Source: Bacteroidia bacterium (GTDB lineage: Bacteria > Bacteroidota > Bacteroidia > AKYH767-A > OLB10). From it: a DNA stretch of 64,000 nt. Below the pieces are notes generated by a model. It was not told the DNA's origin, searched no databases, and saw nothing but the letters and a program-made list of their open reading frames with translations. This document shows, piece after piece, positions 42,280 to 51,451 of this stretch. Each line of letters starts with the position of its first letter. The first letter of the stretch is position 1. The DNA lies in the NCBI GenBank assembly GCA_016788065.1, contig JAEUTI010000017.1:1-64000 (forward strand), in the 5' to 3' direction. The position numbers were made by a program, and so were the translations under genes.

Positions 42280-43973
42280 GTATTATAGATTGGTTGGTTT
42301 TGATCGGAACATTGGTTTTTATTACCTGGTATGGTATTCGTAAAAGCCGTGGTAGCAAAAACATAGAAGGCTATTTATTAGGAAATAAAACTTTACCCTG
42401 GTACACAGTCGGATTAAGCATCATGGCCACTCAGGCAAGTGCCATCACATTTTTATCCGCTCCCGGACAAGCATTCACCGATGGCATGCGTTTTATTCAA
42501 TTCTACTTTGGACTGCCCCTTGCCATGGTTGTGCTCAGCATTACGGTAGTTCCAATTTTTCATCGATTAAAAGTGTTCACCGCTTATGAATATTTGGAGA
42601 ACAGATTCGATTTGAAAACGAGATCTCTAGGTGCATTTTTGTTTTTGATTCAAAGAAGTCTCGCTGCCGGTTTAACCATTTATGCTCCTGCCATTATTCT
42701 TTCTTCTTTGTTAGGATGGAATATTTACCTGACCAACATTTGCATTGGTGGAATTGTAATTATTTATACTGTTGCCGGAGGCACCAAAGCTGTGAGCTAT
42801 ACACAAACCGGACAAATGGTAATTATTTTATCTGGAATGGCTTTGGCAGGAATTATTTTGTTTCGGATGTTGCCGGATTCACTCTCATTTGGTGATGTAA
42901 TTACTATTGCTGGCCATAGCAACAAATTGAATTTGGTTGATACATCTCTTGAAATAAATAATCGGTATAATTTATGGTCGGGATTAATTGGAGGATTTTT
43001 TCTCGCCCTCTCCTATTTTGGCACTGACCAATCCCAGGTCGGGCGCTATTTGTCAGGCAGCTCCATAACGCAAAGCCGGCTTGGATTACTATTTAATGGA
43101 ATCGTTAAAATTCCAATGCAAATGGCGATTCTGTTTATTGGTGCTTTACTTTATGTGTTTTATATGTTCGTTCCGCAACCGGTATTTTTTAATTCGGTCG
43201 AGACCAACAAATTAAAGAATAGTGCTTATGCCTCCGAATATTATGCAATAGAATCTGAGTTCAATGCTTTGCAATCGGCTAAAAGAGAAACTACGCTTGA
43301 ACTGTTGGATGCTGTGAAGTCTGACAATTCAGAATTGATTGCACAGAAAAAGGAAATCATAAGATCTCAACAAAAAAGTCAGGAATCGATTCGAAATAAT
43401 TTAAAAGTAGTTATAAAGGAAAATGATAAACTGGCTGATACCAATGATGTCAATTATATCTTCCTTCGATTCGTAACAGACTATCTACCGGTAGGTATAA
43501 TCGGATTAATTATTGCTGTAATTTTCGCTGCCTCCATGTCGTCCACATCGTCTGAACTCAATGCCCTTGCTTCAACTTTTGTAGTAGACATATATAAACG
43601 AAGCCTTCACAAAGAAGGCGATTCAACACATTACCTGAATGCATCCCGCTGGGCAACTATTGGATGGGGAGTATTTGCAATTGGAATTGCTATGTTTGCC
43701 GGTAAATTGGGTAGCTTAATTGAAGCGGTCAATATTTTAGGCTCCATCTTTTATGGCACCATCCTGGGAATTTTTCTCACAGGTTTTTATCTGAAGCACG
43801 TAAAAGGAAATGCCGTTTTTATTGCTGCAGTTATTGCTGAATGCGTTGTAATTGTATGTTACAATTTTACCGAGATCTCTTTCCTTTGGTATAATGTAAT
43901 AGGCTGTTTGCTAGTCATGATTCTGGCAATGTTAATTCAAAGCATCTCCAAACCCAAAACTGCTAATCCGTAA
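42276..43973 (+). CDS. Sodium:solute symporter (SSS family)
   Basis: The 565-residue protein has about thirteen membrane helices of the LeuT fold. ATQASAITFLSAPGQAF near 51-67 and FAASMSSTSSELNALAST near 417-434 are the SSS sodium-site motifs. Unlike most members it carries a charged, probably coiled-coil insert of about 90 residues (304-395) in a loop after a mid-protein helix, rich in Glu, Lys and Gln. The substrate is not predictable, but the neighbouring deacetylase suggests a sugar, amino sugar or acetate. The start codon overlaps the stop of the 40-residue peptide gene. Confidence 0.92.
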   Translation: MSIIDWLVLIGTLVFITWYGIRKSRGSKNIEGYLLGNKTLPWYTVGLSIMATQASAITFLSAPGQAFTDGMRFIQFYFGLPLAMVVLSITVVPIFHRLKVFTAYEYLENRFDLKTRSLGAFLFLIQRSLAAGLTIYAPAIILSSLLGWNIYLTNICIGGIVIIYTVAGGTKAVSYTQTGQMVIILSGMALAGIILFRMLPDSLSFGDVITIAGHSNKLNLVDTSLEINNRYNLWSGLIGGFFLALSYFGTDQSQVGRYLSGSSITQSRLGLLFNGIVKIPMQMAILFIGALLYVFYMFVPQPVFFNSVETNKLKNSAYASEYYAIESEFNALQSAKRETTLELLDAVKSDNSELIAQKKEIIRSQQKSQESIRNNLKVVIKENDKLADTNDVNYIFLRFVTDYLPVGIIGLIIAVIFAASMSSTSSELNALASTFVVDIYKRSLHKEGDSTHYLNASRWATIGWGVFAIGIAMFAGKLGSLIEAVNILGSIFYGTILGIFLTGFYLKHVKGNAVFIAAVIAECVVIVCYNFTEISFLWYNVIGCLLVMILAMLIQSISKPKTANP

Positions 43974-44119
43974 TCAACTAAAGTTATTTTATCAATCAAA
44001 TGATCAAAATTTAGAGCTTGTTTGAACCGTACCTTCTGCTCCTCGACTCGTATTTTTTTCTTAAAAGACAGTATTGTTTAATCAAACCATACTCTGGTTA
44101 TATCATGTTACATACAATT

Positions 44120-44150
44120 CATCTATCATTTATCATCTATCATTTATCAT
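44120..44150 (+). repeat. 14-base tandem duplication
   Basis: CATCTATCATTTAT occurs at 44120-44133 and again at 44134-44147, followed by CAT. The surrounding gap 43974-44228 otherwise shows only a terminator. Confidence 0.8.
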
Positions 44151-44195
44151 AATAACGAAATTCTCTTCTGAGCAGAAAAACATTAATCTTTAATC

Positions 44196-44230
44196 AAAAA
44201 AAAAGCCGGCTCTCAGCCGGCTTTTTTTTT
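44196..44230 (-). terminator. Bidirectional rho-independent terminator
   Basis: GCCGGC at 44205-44210 pairs with GCCGGC at 44216-44221 around TCTCA. It is flanked by nine A on the left and nine T on the right, so it can stop both the symporter and the DUF2911 transcripts. Confidence 0.88.
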
Positions 44231-45092
44231 ACTTCTTTCCTTTTTTATCCGTTGTTGGTTTCCAGTCAACAATCGCTTTTTCTACATTATCCTTGTAAAA
44301 GAAATTACCGGATTTATCACCAAGTTCTTTTGCTTTCAAAGCCCACTTGTGAGCATCTGCATTCTTTCCCATTGCTGCAAATAATTGAGCTTTGGTCCAT
44401 ACATTAAACCAATCTTCTTTCAGACTGATTGAAATATCGGCATATTTCATACCACCTTCAAGATCCTTTTTATTATCAAGGTGGTAACGTGCAGCACTAT
44501 TATATGTTCTCCAGGTGCGACCAAGTTCTTTGTCGATATTTTCTTTAGCTTGTGCATCAGTATCAACTATAACATTGAAAGACACTCTAACTTTGTCCCA
44601 TTCCATGTCAACAGTTGTTTGTGTATCAGAAGTGTTGCTGAAAAGGAAGGTAAGTCTTTCTCTTGACTCAATTGCTTTTACTTTTGCCATGAAACGGGCA
44701 ACATCTTCTTCCTTTTTATAGGAATCAACTGAAGCTGTTAAGTCTTTGTTCAGAATTACTGTAAATTCAGTTGCTCCCGGAATAGTAAACAAAGAGTATT
44801 TTCCTTTTGGGATTTTGTTTCCCTCAATGGTAACATCTTTCGAGAAGTTAATTTTTGTTGCTGAATTAGCGCCGGTTCTCCATAATTCATTGTATGGAAC
44901 CAATGATCCAAATACAGAACGTCCTTTTACACCTGGGCTGCTGTATTCAACGGTGATTTCAGTTAAACCTGCAGTTTGCATTACCATTGCTGCTGGACTT
45001 GGAGCTGGAAGTTGTAATTGAGCCATTGCAGCTACTCCAGATCCTAAAGTGATCGCTGCAGCCATTAAAATTGATTGGATTTTTTTCTTCAT
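44229..45092 (-). CDS. Exported DUF2911 protein
   Basis: From the ATG at 45092 the product is 287 residues with a signal peptide (MKKKIQSILMAAAITLGSGV, cleaved near AMAQ). The DUF2911 domain at about 30-170 contains ITVEYSSPGVKGRSVFGSLVPY and NELWRTGANSATKI motifs. The last 100 residues are helical and TPR-like (WFNVWTKAQLFAAMGKNADA). DUF2911 proteins are periplasmic with unknown function. A start at 45146 would precede the signal peptide by 18 residues, so it is rejected. The protein ends in a Lys-rich KKGKK tail. Confidence 0.85.
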   Translation of the reverse strand: MKKKIQSILMAAAITLGSGVAAMAQLQLPAPSPAAMVMQTAGLTEITVEYSSPGVKGRSVFGSLVPYNELWRTGANSATKINFSKDVTIEGNKIPKGKYSLFTIPGATEFTVILNKDLTASVDSYKKEEDVARFMAKVKAIESRERLTFLFSNTSDTQTTVDMEWDKVRVSFNVIVDTDAQAKENIDKELGRTWRTYNSAARYHLDNKKDLEGGMKYADISISLKEDWFNVWTKAQLFAAMGKNADAHKWALKAKELGDKSGNFFYKDNVEKAIVDWKPTTDKKGKK

Positions 45093-45300
45093 TTCTTGAA
45101 ATTTAAAGGGTTTAGGTATGTTTGGTTTAAGATTGTAAAAAAACAAACAATTTTTGGAACATATGGTTTGTTTTTAAAGGCATTATATTGAATTGAATAT
45201 CAATAAATTGTAATTTATTTAATATTATTTGTAACTATTACTGGTCATCAATGGTAGAAAGAACTGTTTTTAGGGTTTATGATTTAGGTTATTTTTCCAG

Positions 45301-45326
45301 CAATGGCGTCCTGTAAGACGCCATTG
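45301..45326 (-). other. 10-base-pair hairpin after the DnaJ-like gene
   Basis: CAATGGCGTC at 45301-45310 pairs with GACGCCATTG at 45317-45326 around CTGTAA. It lies 9 bases after the stop of the gene at 45336 and may end that operon, but no U-run follows on the minus strand. The rest of the gap 45147-45335 is featureless. Confidence 0.5.
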
Positions 45327-45335
45327 TTGTTATTA

Positions 45336-46232
45336 CTACTTTTTGAGTTGCTGCAATTGTTTGAACAGCTCTATTTCTTTTGGTGACAAATTTTTAGGAA
45401 TTTCAGCATGTACAATAACATACAAATCACCTTTCACTGTTGAATGTGCCACTGGCATGCCCATTCCCTTAAGTCTGAGTTTCGCCCCATTTTCCGTTCC
45501 GGCTTTAATATCAAGAAGAATTTTCCCTTTTAAAGTATTAACTTCCGTTTTGCCTCCCAGAACAAGTGTATATAAATCAACATTCAACTGACAGGTAAGG
45601 TCATTGTTGTTTCGTTGAAACACAGGATGAGCAGGAATTTCAATAGTAACCAACAAATCACCGGCTTGTCCGGTACCTCTTGGCGCAGACCCTTTTCCCT
45701 TGAGCCTCAGGATATCTCCATCTTTCACTCCGGGATGTATTTTTACATCAAGGGTCTGACCTCCGGTAATGATTCTTCTGGTTACACCATTGAATGCCTC
45801 TTCCAGTGTTACTGATAATTTACCTTCCACATCACGTCCTTTTTGATTTTCACGAGTGGAAGATCTACCCTGTCCCCCGAAAATATCACCAAATCCACCA
45901 CCAAAAATTGATTCAAAAAAATCATGAAAATCACTTTCCTGCTGACGACCACCGCCTGAAGGACGCGGTCTTTGCCCACCGTTATGTTGGCGATGCATTT
46001 GCTGGTAATACTTCCAGTTCTCTCCTACTTCATCATATTTTCGACGACGTTCAGGATCACTCAGCACATCATTTGCTTCGGTTACTGACTTAAACATATC
46101 CTCAGCCGATTTATCGCCCGGATTTTTATCGGGATGATACTTAACAGCTAATTTGCGAAAAGCTTTTTTTATTTCATCAGCTGTAGCAGTTCGGGGAACA
46201 CCCAGAATTTTATAATAATCCTTGTATTCCAT
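45336..46232 (-). CDS. CbpA-like DnaJ co-chaperone
   Basis: The 298-residue protein has a J domain at 1-70 with the HPD motif (VKYHPDKNPG). A Gly/Gln-rich linker follows (DIFGGQGRSS), then two C-terminal substrate-binding beta domains (LSVTLEEAFNGV, VKIHPGVKDGD, LRLKGKG). The four-repeat zinc-finger region of classic DnaJ is absent, so it is of the CbpA type. It would stimulate a DnaK ATPase. It begins 8 bases after the GH57 gene ends and is the third gene of the GT4 - GH57 - CbpA unit. Confidence 0.92.
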   Translation of the reverse strand: MEYKDYYKILGVPRTATADEIKKAFRKLAVKYHPDKNPGDKSAEDMFKSVTEANDVLSDPERRRKYDEVGENWKYYQQMHRQHNGGQRPRPSGGGRQQESDFHDFFESIFGGGFGDIFGGQGRSSTRENQKGRDVEGKLSVTLEEAFNGVTRRIITGGQTLDVKIHPGVKDGDILRLKGKGSAPRGTGQAGDLLVTIEIPAHPVFQRNNNDLTCQLNVDLYTLVLGGKTEVNTLKGKILLDIKAGTENGAKLRLKGMGMPVAHSTVKGDLYVIVHAEIPKNLSPKEIELFKQLQQLKK

Positions 46233-46240
46233 GGGTGGAG

Positions 46241-47509
46241 TTATTTCTTTCTTTTAACAGGTGCAACAGGTTCAATGGCTGCTACCAGTTTCTTTGAATT
46301 CTTTTTGGCAGGTACTTTCTTTGGCTTAAAATCATTGATAGATGCTTCGAAATCGGAAAAGGCATTCATGTAGTATATGTAAGCATCATATGGAGAATCA
46401 TATGGGCTGAAATATTTATGTACATCGCCATCACTCCAGAATTTAGTACACATGTAATAAAAATGATCCGAGGTCTGGAATTTCCCCCAGGTGGATATCA
46501 TATCTGCATCTCCGGTTGCCAGAACCTTTTCTTCCAATGAATAAATTCTTTGAATAGCTTCCTGTTCCATAGAATTACTCAGCCAGGCAGAAAGATCTCT
46601 TTCAGCATCAGCCCATGAAGTGAAATCTTTAACATCATATGTATCGCGAACAGGATACTTATCAATTACCTCAGATGGAGTCAAGAAATTAAAATCTTTA
46701 TGTTTCATGATCTCTGCCGGCAAGTGCTCCAGAAAATCAAAGATCCCGGTACTTTCCCATTGATGTTCTCCAAATGTTTCATAATCCATAAACAAATTAA
46801 GAACCTCTCCATTACCGGCAATTTTGTGTACCCAGGAAGCATATTTATCCGCTGTCAATGGAAACTCTGTCCAGTTTACATCTGAAAAACGGAAAGCAAT
46901 ATCATCCGATAACCGGTAGTTTTTCAGCAATGCTTTAATTTTAGAAGTTCCCTTCGGCTGATAAACATGATTCGGTGAACGCCCATTCAATATACGATCA
47001 ACTCCCTCACATAAAATACCTTTGTAACCCATCTTTTCAATGAAAGAAGCAAGTTCATTATTGAAAATTAATTCGGTATTCCGGAAAACTTTAGGCTTTT
47101 GTTTGAAGTATTTTTGAATTTTCTCGGCATGCATTTTCACCTGCCTTGTAAATTCTTCTTTGGAATAAATATATGAAAGCGAATGGTAATAGGTTTCTGC
47201 CAGAAATTCCACACATCCGGTTTCTGCCAGATCAACAAACGACTGCAATACGTCGGGACGATAAATTTCCAGTTGTTCAATTACAGTACCGCTTAGTGAA
47301 TAACTAATTCTGAATTTACCTTTGTGCTTCCGGATCAGACTCAACATCTTCTGATTCGTTTTCAAATAGCATTTTTCAGAAACCTTATTCAAAACAACCC
47401 GGTTCTTTTCATCATCTTCATAGAAATGATCATTACCGATATCGAAGAATGAATAATTTTTTATTCTGAATGGTTGGTGTACCTGAAAGTAAAAACAAAT
47501 TGAGGGCAT
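46241..47509 (-). CDS. Glycoside hydrolase family 57 alpha-amylase-like protein
   Basis: The 422-residue protein opens with ICFYFQVHQPFRI, the GH57 start. It has VEFLAETYYHSLSYIY near 115-130 and NTELIFNNEL near 163. FMDYETFGEHQW near 231-242 fits the catalytic acid region. GH57 enzymes cleave or transfer alpha-1,4-glucan chains and are usually cytoplasmic; no signal peptide is seen. It lies between the GT4 gene (49-base gap) and the CbpA-like gene, so it probably works with GT4 in glycogen or maltodextrin metabolism. Confidence 0.9.
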   Translation of the reverse strand: MPSICFYFQVHQPFRIKNYSFFDIGNDHFYEDDEKNRVVLNKVSEKCYLKTNQKMLSLIRKHKGKFRISYSLSGTVIEQLEIYRPDVLQSFVDLAETGCVEFLAETYYHSLSYIYSKEEFTRQVKMHAEKIQKYFKQKPKVFRNTELIFNNELASFIEKMGYKGILCEGVDRILNGRSPNHVYQPKGTSKIKALLKNYRLSDDIAFRFSDVNWTEFPLTADKYASWVHKIAGNGEVLNLFMDYETFGEHQWESTGIFDFLEHLPAEIMKHKDFNFLTPSEVIDKYPVRDTYDVKDFTSWADAERDLSAWLSNSMEQEAIQRIYSLEEKVLATGDADMISTWGKFQTSDHFYYMCTKFWSDGDVHKYFSPYDSPYDAYIYYMNAFSDFEASINDFKPKKVPAKKNSKKLVAAIEPVAPVKRKK

Positions 47510-47558
47510 AAGCGATAACTTTAAAATGACAAAATCAAATTACATTATAATTTTCAAA

Positions 47559-48866
47559 CTATTCCATATATAATTTATACTTCCGATACCCATCCATAAC
47601 CTTATCAGCAGATAAATCCCAGCTGATGGATTCCAGATCTTTGTTGGCATCGGCAACTACTTTATCTCTCAATACATCATCATCCAATAAACGGATAATG
47701 TATTCTGAAGCACGATTGATATCCCAGAAATCAAAAGTCAGCGACCCTTTCATAACTTCGGCGGCACCCGATTGCTTTGAAAGCACTACAGGCACACCAA
47801 ATTGTGCCGCTTCCACAGCTGAGAGTCCAAAGGGCTCCGATACGGAAGGCATGCAATATACATCTGCAATAGAAAGCATTTCATGCACCTTTTCCAGATT
47901 AAGAAATCCGGTAAGATGAAACCTGTTGCCAATATGTTTGTACGAACTTTTTTCAAGTAAGCGATGAAAGGCATCTCCTGTTCCGGCCATTACAAATCTC
48001 ACATCCTGCCGGACTTCCAATACTCTGGATGCAATTTCCAGAAAAAATTCAGGTCCTTTCTGACGGGTTAAACGTCCCACAAAAAGAACTACTTTTTCTT
48101 TAAAACGCTTCTTACCTTTATATGCTTTAACCGGACGAATTCCATTGTGCACCGGAAATATTTTGTGCTTTCCGATTCCATAATGCTGATGAATCACATT
48201 AGCCGTAAAGTTACTCACCGGCATCAGCACATCCGCATACTCCATTCCTTTTTTCTCCATCTGGTACACCCACCCTTTGCTGGCTTCTCCTCCTCTGTCA
48301 ACTTCCAGTGAGTGAATGTGCATTACCAAAGGTTTGCCGGTGCGGGCTTTAATTTCCATCCCTGCAGCCATGGTCATCCAGTCATGGGCATGGATGATAT
48401 CGAAATCAAGTGTTAATGCCAGCTTAGCAGTAAGTTTGCCGAAAACAGTAACTTTTTCAATTACATCCCCTCCATAAAGATCATCAATGGTGAAAACTTC
48501 AGCAGTTTCATCACCCATTTCAACCGGAGTAAGGTATTTACTCTTGATTTCAGGTAAGTGCTCTACGGCATGGTGATCGCTGTAATATGGATTTAATCGT
48601 GAAGGCACATAATGAACCTCTTCCAGATTCTTATAATCATTGCGATAAGAGATGTTTCGGAGTGTCCTGGCGTCAATGGTGTTCAGTCCAATCAGATTCA
48701 GATTCTCAATAGTGAACTCAGGATAAGTCTTCGGAATAACCATGGTTACCTTGGCGTGCTTTGATAAAGCAATGCACAAGTCGTGGCAGGCTACTCCCAA
48801 TCCACCATTGATCACAGGAGGGAATTCCCATCCCAACATCAGTATTTTCGGTTCGTTTTTACTCAT
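47559..48866 (-). CDS. Glycosyltransferase family 4/5, glycogen-synthase-like
   Basis: From the ATG at 48866 the product is 435 residues, starting MSKNEPKILMLGWEFPPVI. The N-terminal NGGLGVACHDLCIALSK holds the glycine loop. FDIIHAHDWMT near 145 and the C-terminal LFVGRLTRQKGPEFFLE and EPFGLSAVEAAQFGVPV (the E-x7-E motif) are characteristic of GT-B retaining enzymes. It would extend an alpha-glucan from ADP- or UDP-glucose; the donor is not certain. The upstream reading to 48953 overlaps the GH31 promoter, so 48866 is chosen. GH57 and the CbpA-like gene follow. Confidence 0.92.
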   Translation of the reverse strand: MSKNEPKILMLGWEFPPVINGGLGVACHDLCIALSKHAKVTMVIPKTYPEFTIENLNLIGLNTIDARTLRNISYRNDYKNLEEVHYVPSRLNPYYSDHHAVEHLPEIKSKYLTPVEMGDETAEVFTIDDLYGGDVIEKVTVFGKLTAKLALTLDFDIIHAHDWMTMAAGMEIKARTGKPLVMHIHSLEVDRGGEASKGWVYQMEKKGMEYADVLMPVSNFTANVIHQHYGIGKHKIFPVHNGIRPVKAYKGKKRFKEKVVLFVGRLTRQKGPEFFLEIASRVLEVRQDVRFVMAGTGDAFHRLLEKSSYKHIGNRFHLTGFLNLEKVHEMLSIADVYCMPSVSEPFGLSAVEAAQFGVPVVLSKQSGAAEVMKGSLTFDFWDINRASEYIIRLLDDDVLRDKVVADANKDLESISWDLSADKVMDGYRKYKLYME

Positions 48867-48895
48867 AAAAGTCTGACTTTTAGCAAGTTCAGTTA

Positions 48896-48928
48896 TTTGC
48901 GAAATTAATAATAAAACCTGCATCTTTG
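48896..48928 (+). promoter_or_regulatory. Predicted promoter of the GH31 gene
   Basis: TTTG at 48896-48899, a 21-base spacer and CATCTTTG (one mismatch) at 48921-48928 form a good promoter. It lies 120 bases before the ATG at 49049, leaving an unusually long leader for this window. Confidence 0.5.
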
Positions 48929-49048
48929 TGAACTCACAAACACAACAGATCAATTGTGCTAAAGATAACTCTTAATTATAAAATATTACAAGAATCGTTT
49001 AAAACTATTTATGAAATTTAAAGTAAAAACGAGTTCACGAATTTAATT

Positions 49049-51451
49049 ATGGAAGTTGTAACAAACCCTATAGGCTTTAACCAGGGAAGTCCGGTACAGG
49101 GTAAGGATTTTCCCGGTACAATTAAGAAATTTCACAGAGAAGGCGGAAGACTTTATTTTGATGCCGATAATTCAAAACTCGAAGTACGGGTTATCAGTGA
49201 TGAGATCCTCCGTTTCCGGTTTAACCAGGACTACTTTGCCCGTGACTTTTCTTATGCTATTGACCCCGCAATTGTGGAGAAGGCTATTCGTGCTGAAGTT
49301 ACTGAAAATGAAATAAATTATATTCTTGAGACTGCATCTGTAAGAGTACTCATAAATAAAAATAATCTTCGAATCAGAATTGAAACCCTTACTGGAGAAG
49401 TTATCTGTGAAGATGAAAATGGATACCATTGGGAACCAAATGCAGGTTACGGTGGCAATTACGTTTATTGCAGTAAGCACATTCAAACCAATGAAGTTTT
49501 TTATGGACTGGGCGATAAACCTTGTGATTTAAATTTAAGAGGTAAGAGGTTTTTGAATTGGGGAACCGATACTTACGGGTTTGCCAAAGAGCAGGATCCT
49601 CTATATAGAAATATTCCTTTTTATTACGGTTTACACGACGGAATGGGCTACGGGCTATTTTTCGATAACTCGTATCAGACATTTTTCGATTTCGGCTTTG
49701 AAAACCCTTCCATTGCAAGCTTCTGGGCTGAGGGTGGCGAAATGTGTTACTATTTTATAGCTGGCCCTGAATTGCTGCATGTAGCTGAGAACTTCACACA
49801 GCTCACCGGACGACCAGAACTGCCACCTTTGTGGGCATTGGGATACCAACAAAGTAAATGGTCGTATTATCCCGAGAGTATGGTTCGGGAAATTGCTTCT
49901 GAATTCAGAACACGACAGATTCCTTGTGACGTAATCCATCTCGATATCGATTATATGGATGGATACCGGTGTTTTACATGGGATAAGGAACGCTTTCCCG
50001 ATCCACCGAAAATGATTGATGATCTGAAAAAGGATGGATTCGAAACTGTATTAATTCTAGACCCGGGAATCAAAATTGACCCCGAATATCTGGTGTTCCG
50101 CGATGCTCTTGAAAAAGGGTACTTCTGTCGCAGGCAAGATGGTGATCTCATGCGAGGAAAAGTCTGGCCGGGCGATTGTAATTTCCCTGATTTTACTAAC
50201 CCTGAAGTCCGCTCCTGGTGGTCCGATCTGGTAGCTCCATTGGTCAAACAAGATCGGGTTGGAGGTATCTGGAACGATATGAATGAACCTGCTGTTTTTG
50301 AAATAGCAACCTTCCCGGATGATGTCAGACATAATTACGATGGACTCGATGTGAGTCACCGGCGCGCGCACAATGTTTATGGTATGCAAATGGCTCGTTC
50401 CACTTATGAGGGAATGAAAAAACATAATCCGCAGGAACGACCTTTTGTACTTACACGATCAGGATTTGCCGGCGTGCAGCGTTATTCAGCGGTGTGGACA
50501 GGTGATAATGTTTCCAGTTGGGAACATCTCTGGATTGCAAACATCCAATGCCAGCGTATCAGCGTATCAGGAATTTCATTTTGTGGTACCGACATTGGCG
50601 GCTTCATAGGAAATCCTGATGGTGAACTGTTTGTTCGATACATTCAGATGGCCGTTTTCCATCCTTTTTTCCGGGGACATTCTTCCAAAGATCATGGAAA
50701 TAAAGAACCCTGGTCGTTTGGCCCTTCTTTTGAACCTTTGATCAGGAAAGCTATTGAATTGCGATATCAGCTTCTACCCTATATCTATACCACCTTTCAT
50801 CAGTATGTAAATAAGGGAACTCCGATGATTCGCCCATTGGCATTCATTGCTCAGCACGAGAAAGAGACTCTGTTGAGAATGGATGAATTCGGCTTCGGTG
50901 ATCAATTACTGATTTGTCCGATAAAGGAAGCTGCCACTTTCACCAGAAAAATGTTCTTACCTGCCGGAAACTGGTATAATTACTGGAATCACAAAATGAT
51001 CAAAGGCGGACATGAGATTTCAGTTGATGCTCCACTGGATCAATTCCCACTTTTTGTGAAGGCTGGTGCAGTTATTCCGCATTTTCCAATAATTCAACAT
51101 ACCAAAACAGTAATTAAAGAAGTCACTTTACATGTCTTTTACGGTACAAACCGAAATGTAAGCTATGCTTATTGGGATGGAAATGATGGTTATGAATACC
51201 GCGATGGAAAATATTGCTTACAGAAGTTCACCGTATTTGGTAACCGCAGGCAATTAAGAATTATTTGTGATACTTCAGGTTCGCTGGCTTTCCCTCATGA
51301 GTCCATCAATGTGGTGATTCATGGCTTACCATTTGTGCCCAAAATTTATGAGGTAGATGATCAGGTAACCAAGGTAACATCGCGTCACAAAACAAAGGAA
51401 CTCTCGATTTCCCTGAAAGGATCATTTCACAAAATCAAGATTCACCACTGA
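49049..51451 (+). CDS. Glycoside hydrolase family 31 alpha-glucosidase
   Basis: The 800-residue enzyme has the N-terminal beta-sandwich, then the (beta/alpha)8 barrel from about 245. The nucleophile Asp lies in GIWNDMNEPAVF near 408-419. GTDIGGFIGNPDG near 513 and FFRGHSSKDHGNKEPW near 536-551 complete the active site. GH31 enzymes release glucose from the non-reducing ends of alpha-glucans. No signal peptide is seen, which suggests cytoplasmic action next to the divergent GT4-GH57 unit. Its 3' end overlaps lpxB by 17 bases. Confidence 0.94.
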   Translation: MEVVTNPIGFNQGSPVQGKDFPGTIKKFHREGGRLYFDADNSKLEVRVISDEILRFRFNQDYFARDFSYAIDPAIVEKAIRAEVTENEINYILETASVRVLINKNNLRIRIETLTGEVICEDENGYHWEPNAGYGGNYVYCSKHIQTNEVFYGLGDKPCDLNLRGKRFLNWGTDTYGFAKEQDPLYRNIPFYYGLHDGMGYGLFFDNSYQTFFDFGFENPSIASFWAEGGEMCYYFIAGPELLHVAENFTQLTGRPELPPLWALGYQQSKWSYYPESMVREIASEFRTRQIPCDVIHLDIDYMDGYRCFTWDKERFPDPPKMIDDLKKDGFETVLILDPGIKIDPEYLVFRDALEKGYFCRRQDGDLMRGKVWPGDCNFPDFTNPEVRSWWSDLVAPLVKQDRVGGIWNDMNEPAVFEIATFPDDVRHNYDGLDVSHRRAHNVYGMQMARSTYEGMKKHNPQERPFVLTRSGFAGVQRYSAVWTGDNVSSWEHLWIANIQCQRISVSGISFCGTDIGGFIGNPDGELFVRYIQMAVFHPFFRGHSSKDHGNKEPWSFGPSFEPLIRKAIELRYQLLPYIYTTFHQYVNKGTPMIRPLAFIAQHEKETLLRMDEFGFGDQLLICPIKEAATFTRKMFLPAGNWYNYWNHKMIKGGHEISVDAPLDQFPLFVKAGAVIPHFPIIQHTKTVIKEVTLHVFYGTNRNVSYAYWDGNDGYEYRDGKYCLQKFTVFGNRRQLRIICDTSGSLAFPHESINVVIHGLPFVPKIYEVDDQVTKVTSRHKTKELSISLKGSFHKIKIHH

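Noticed and set aside
44120-44150. CRISPR or VNTR array
   Set aside because: Only two copies of a 14-base unit are present, without spacers.
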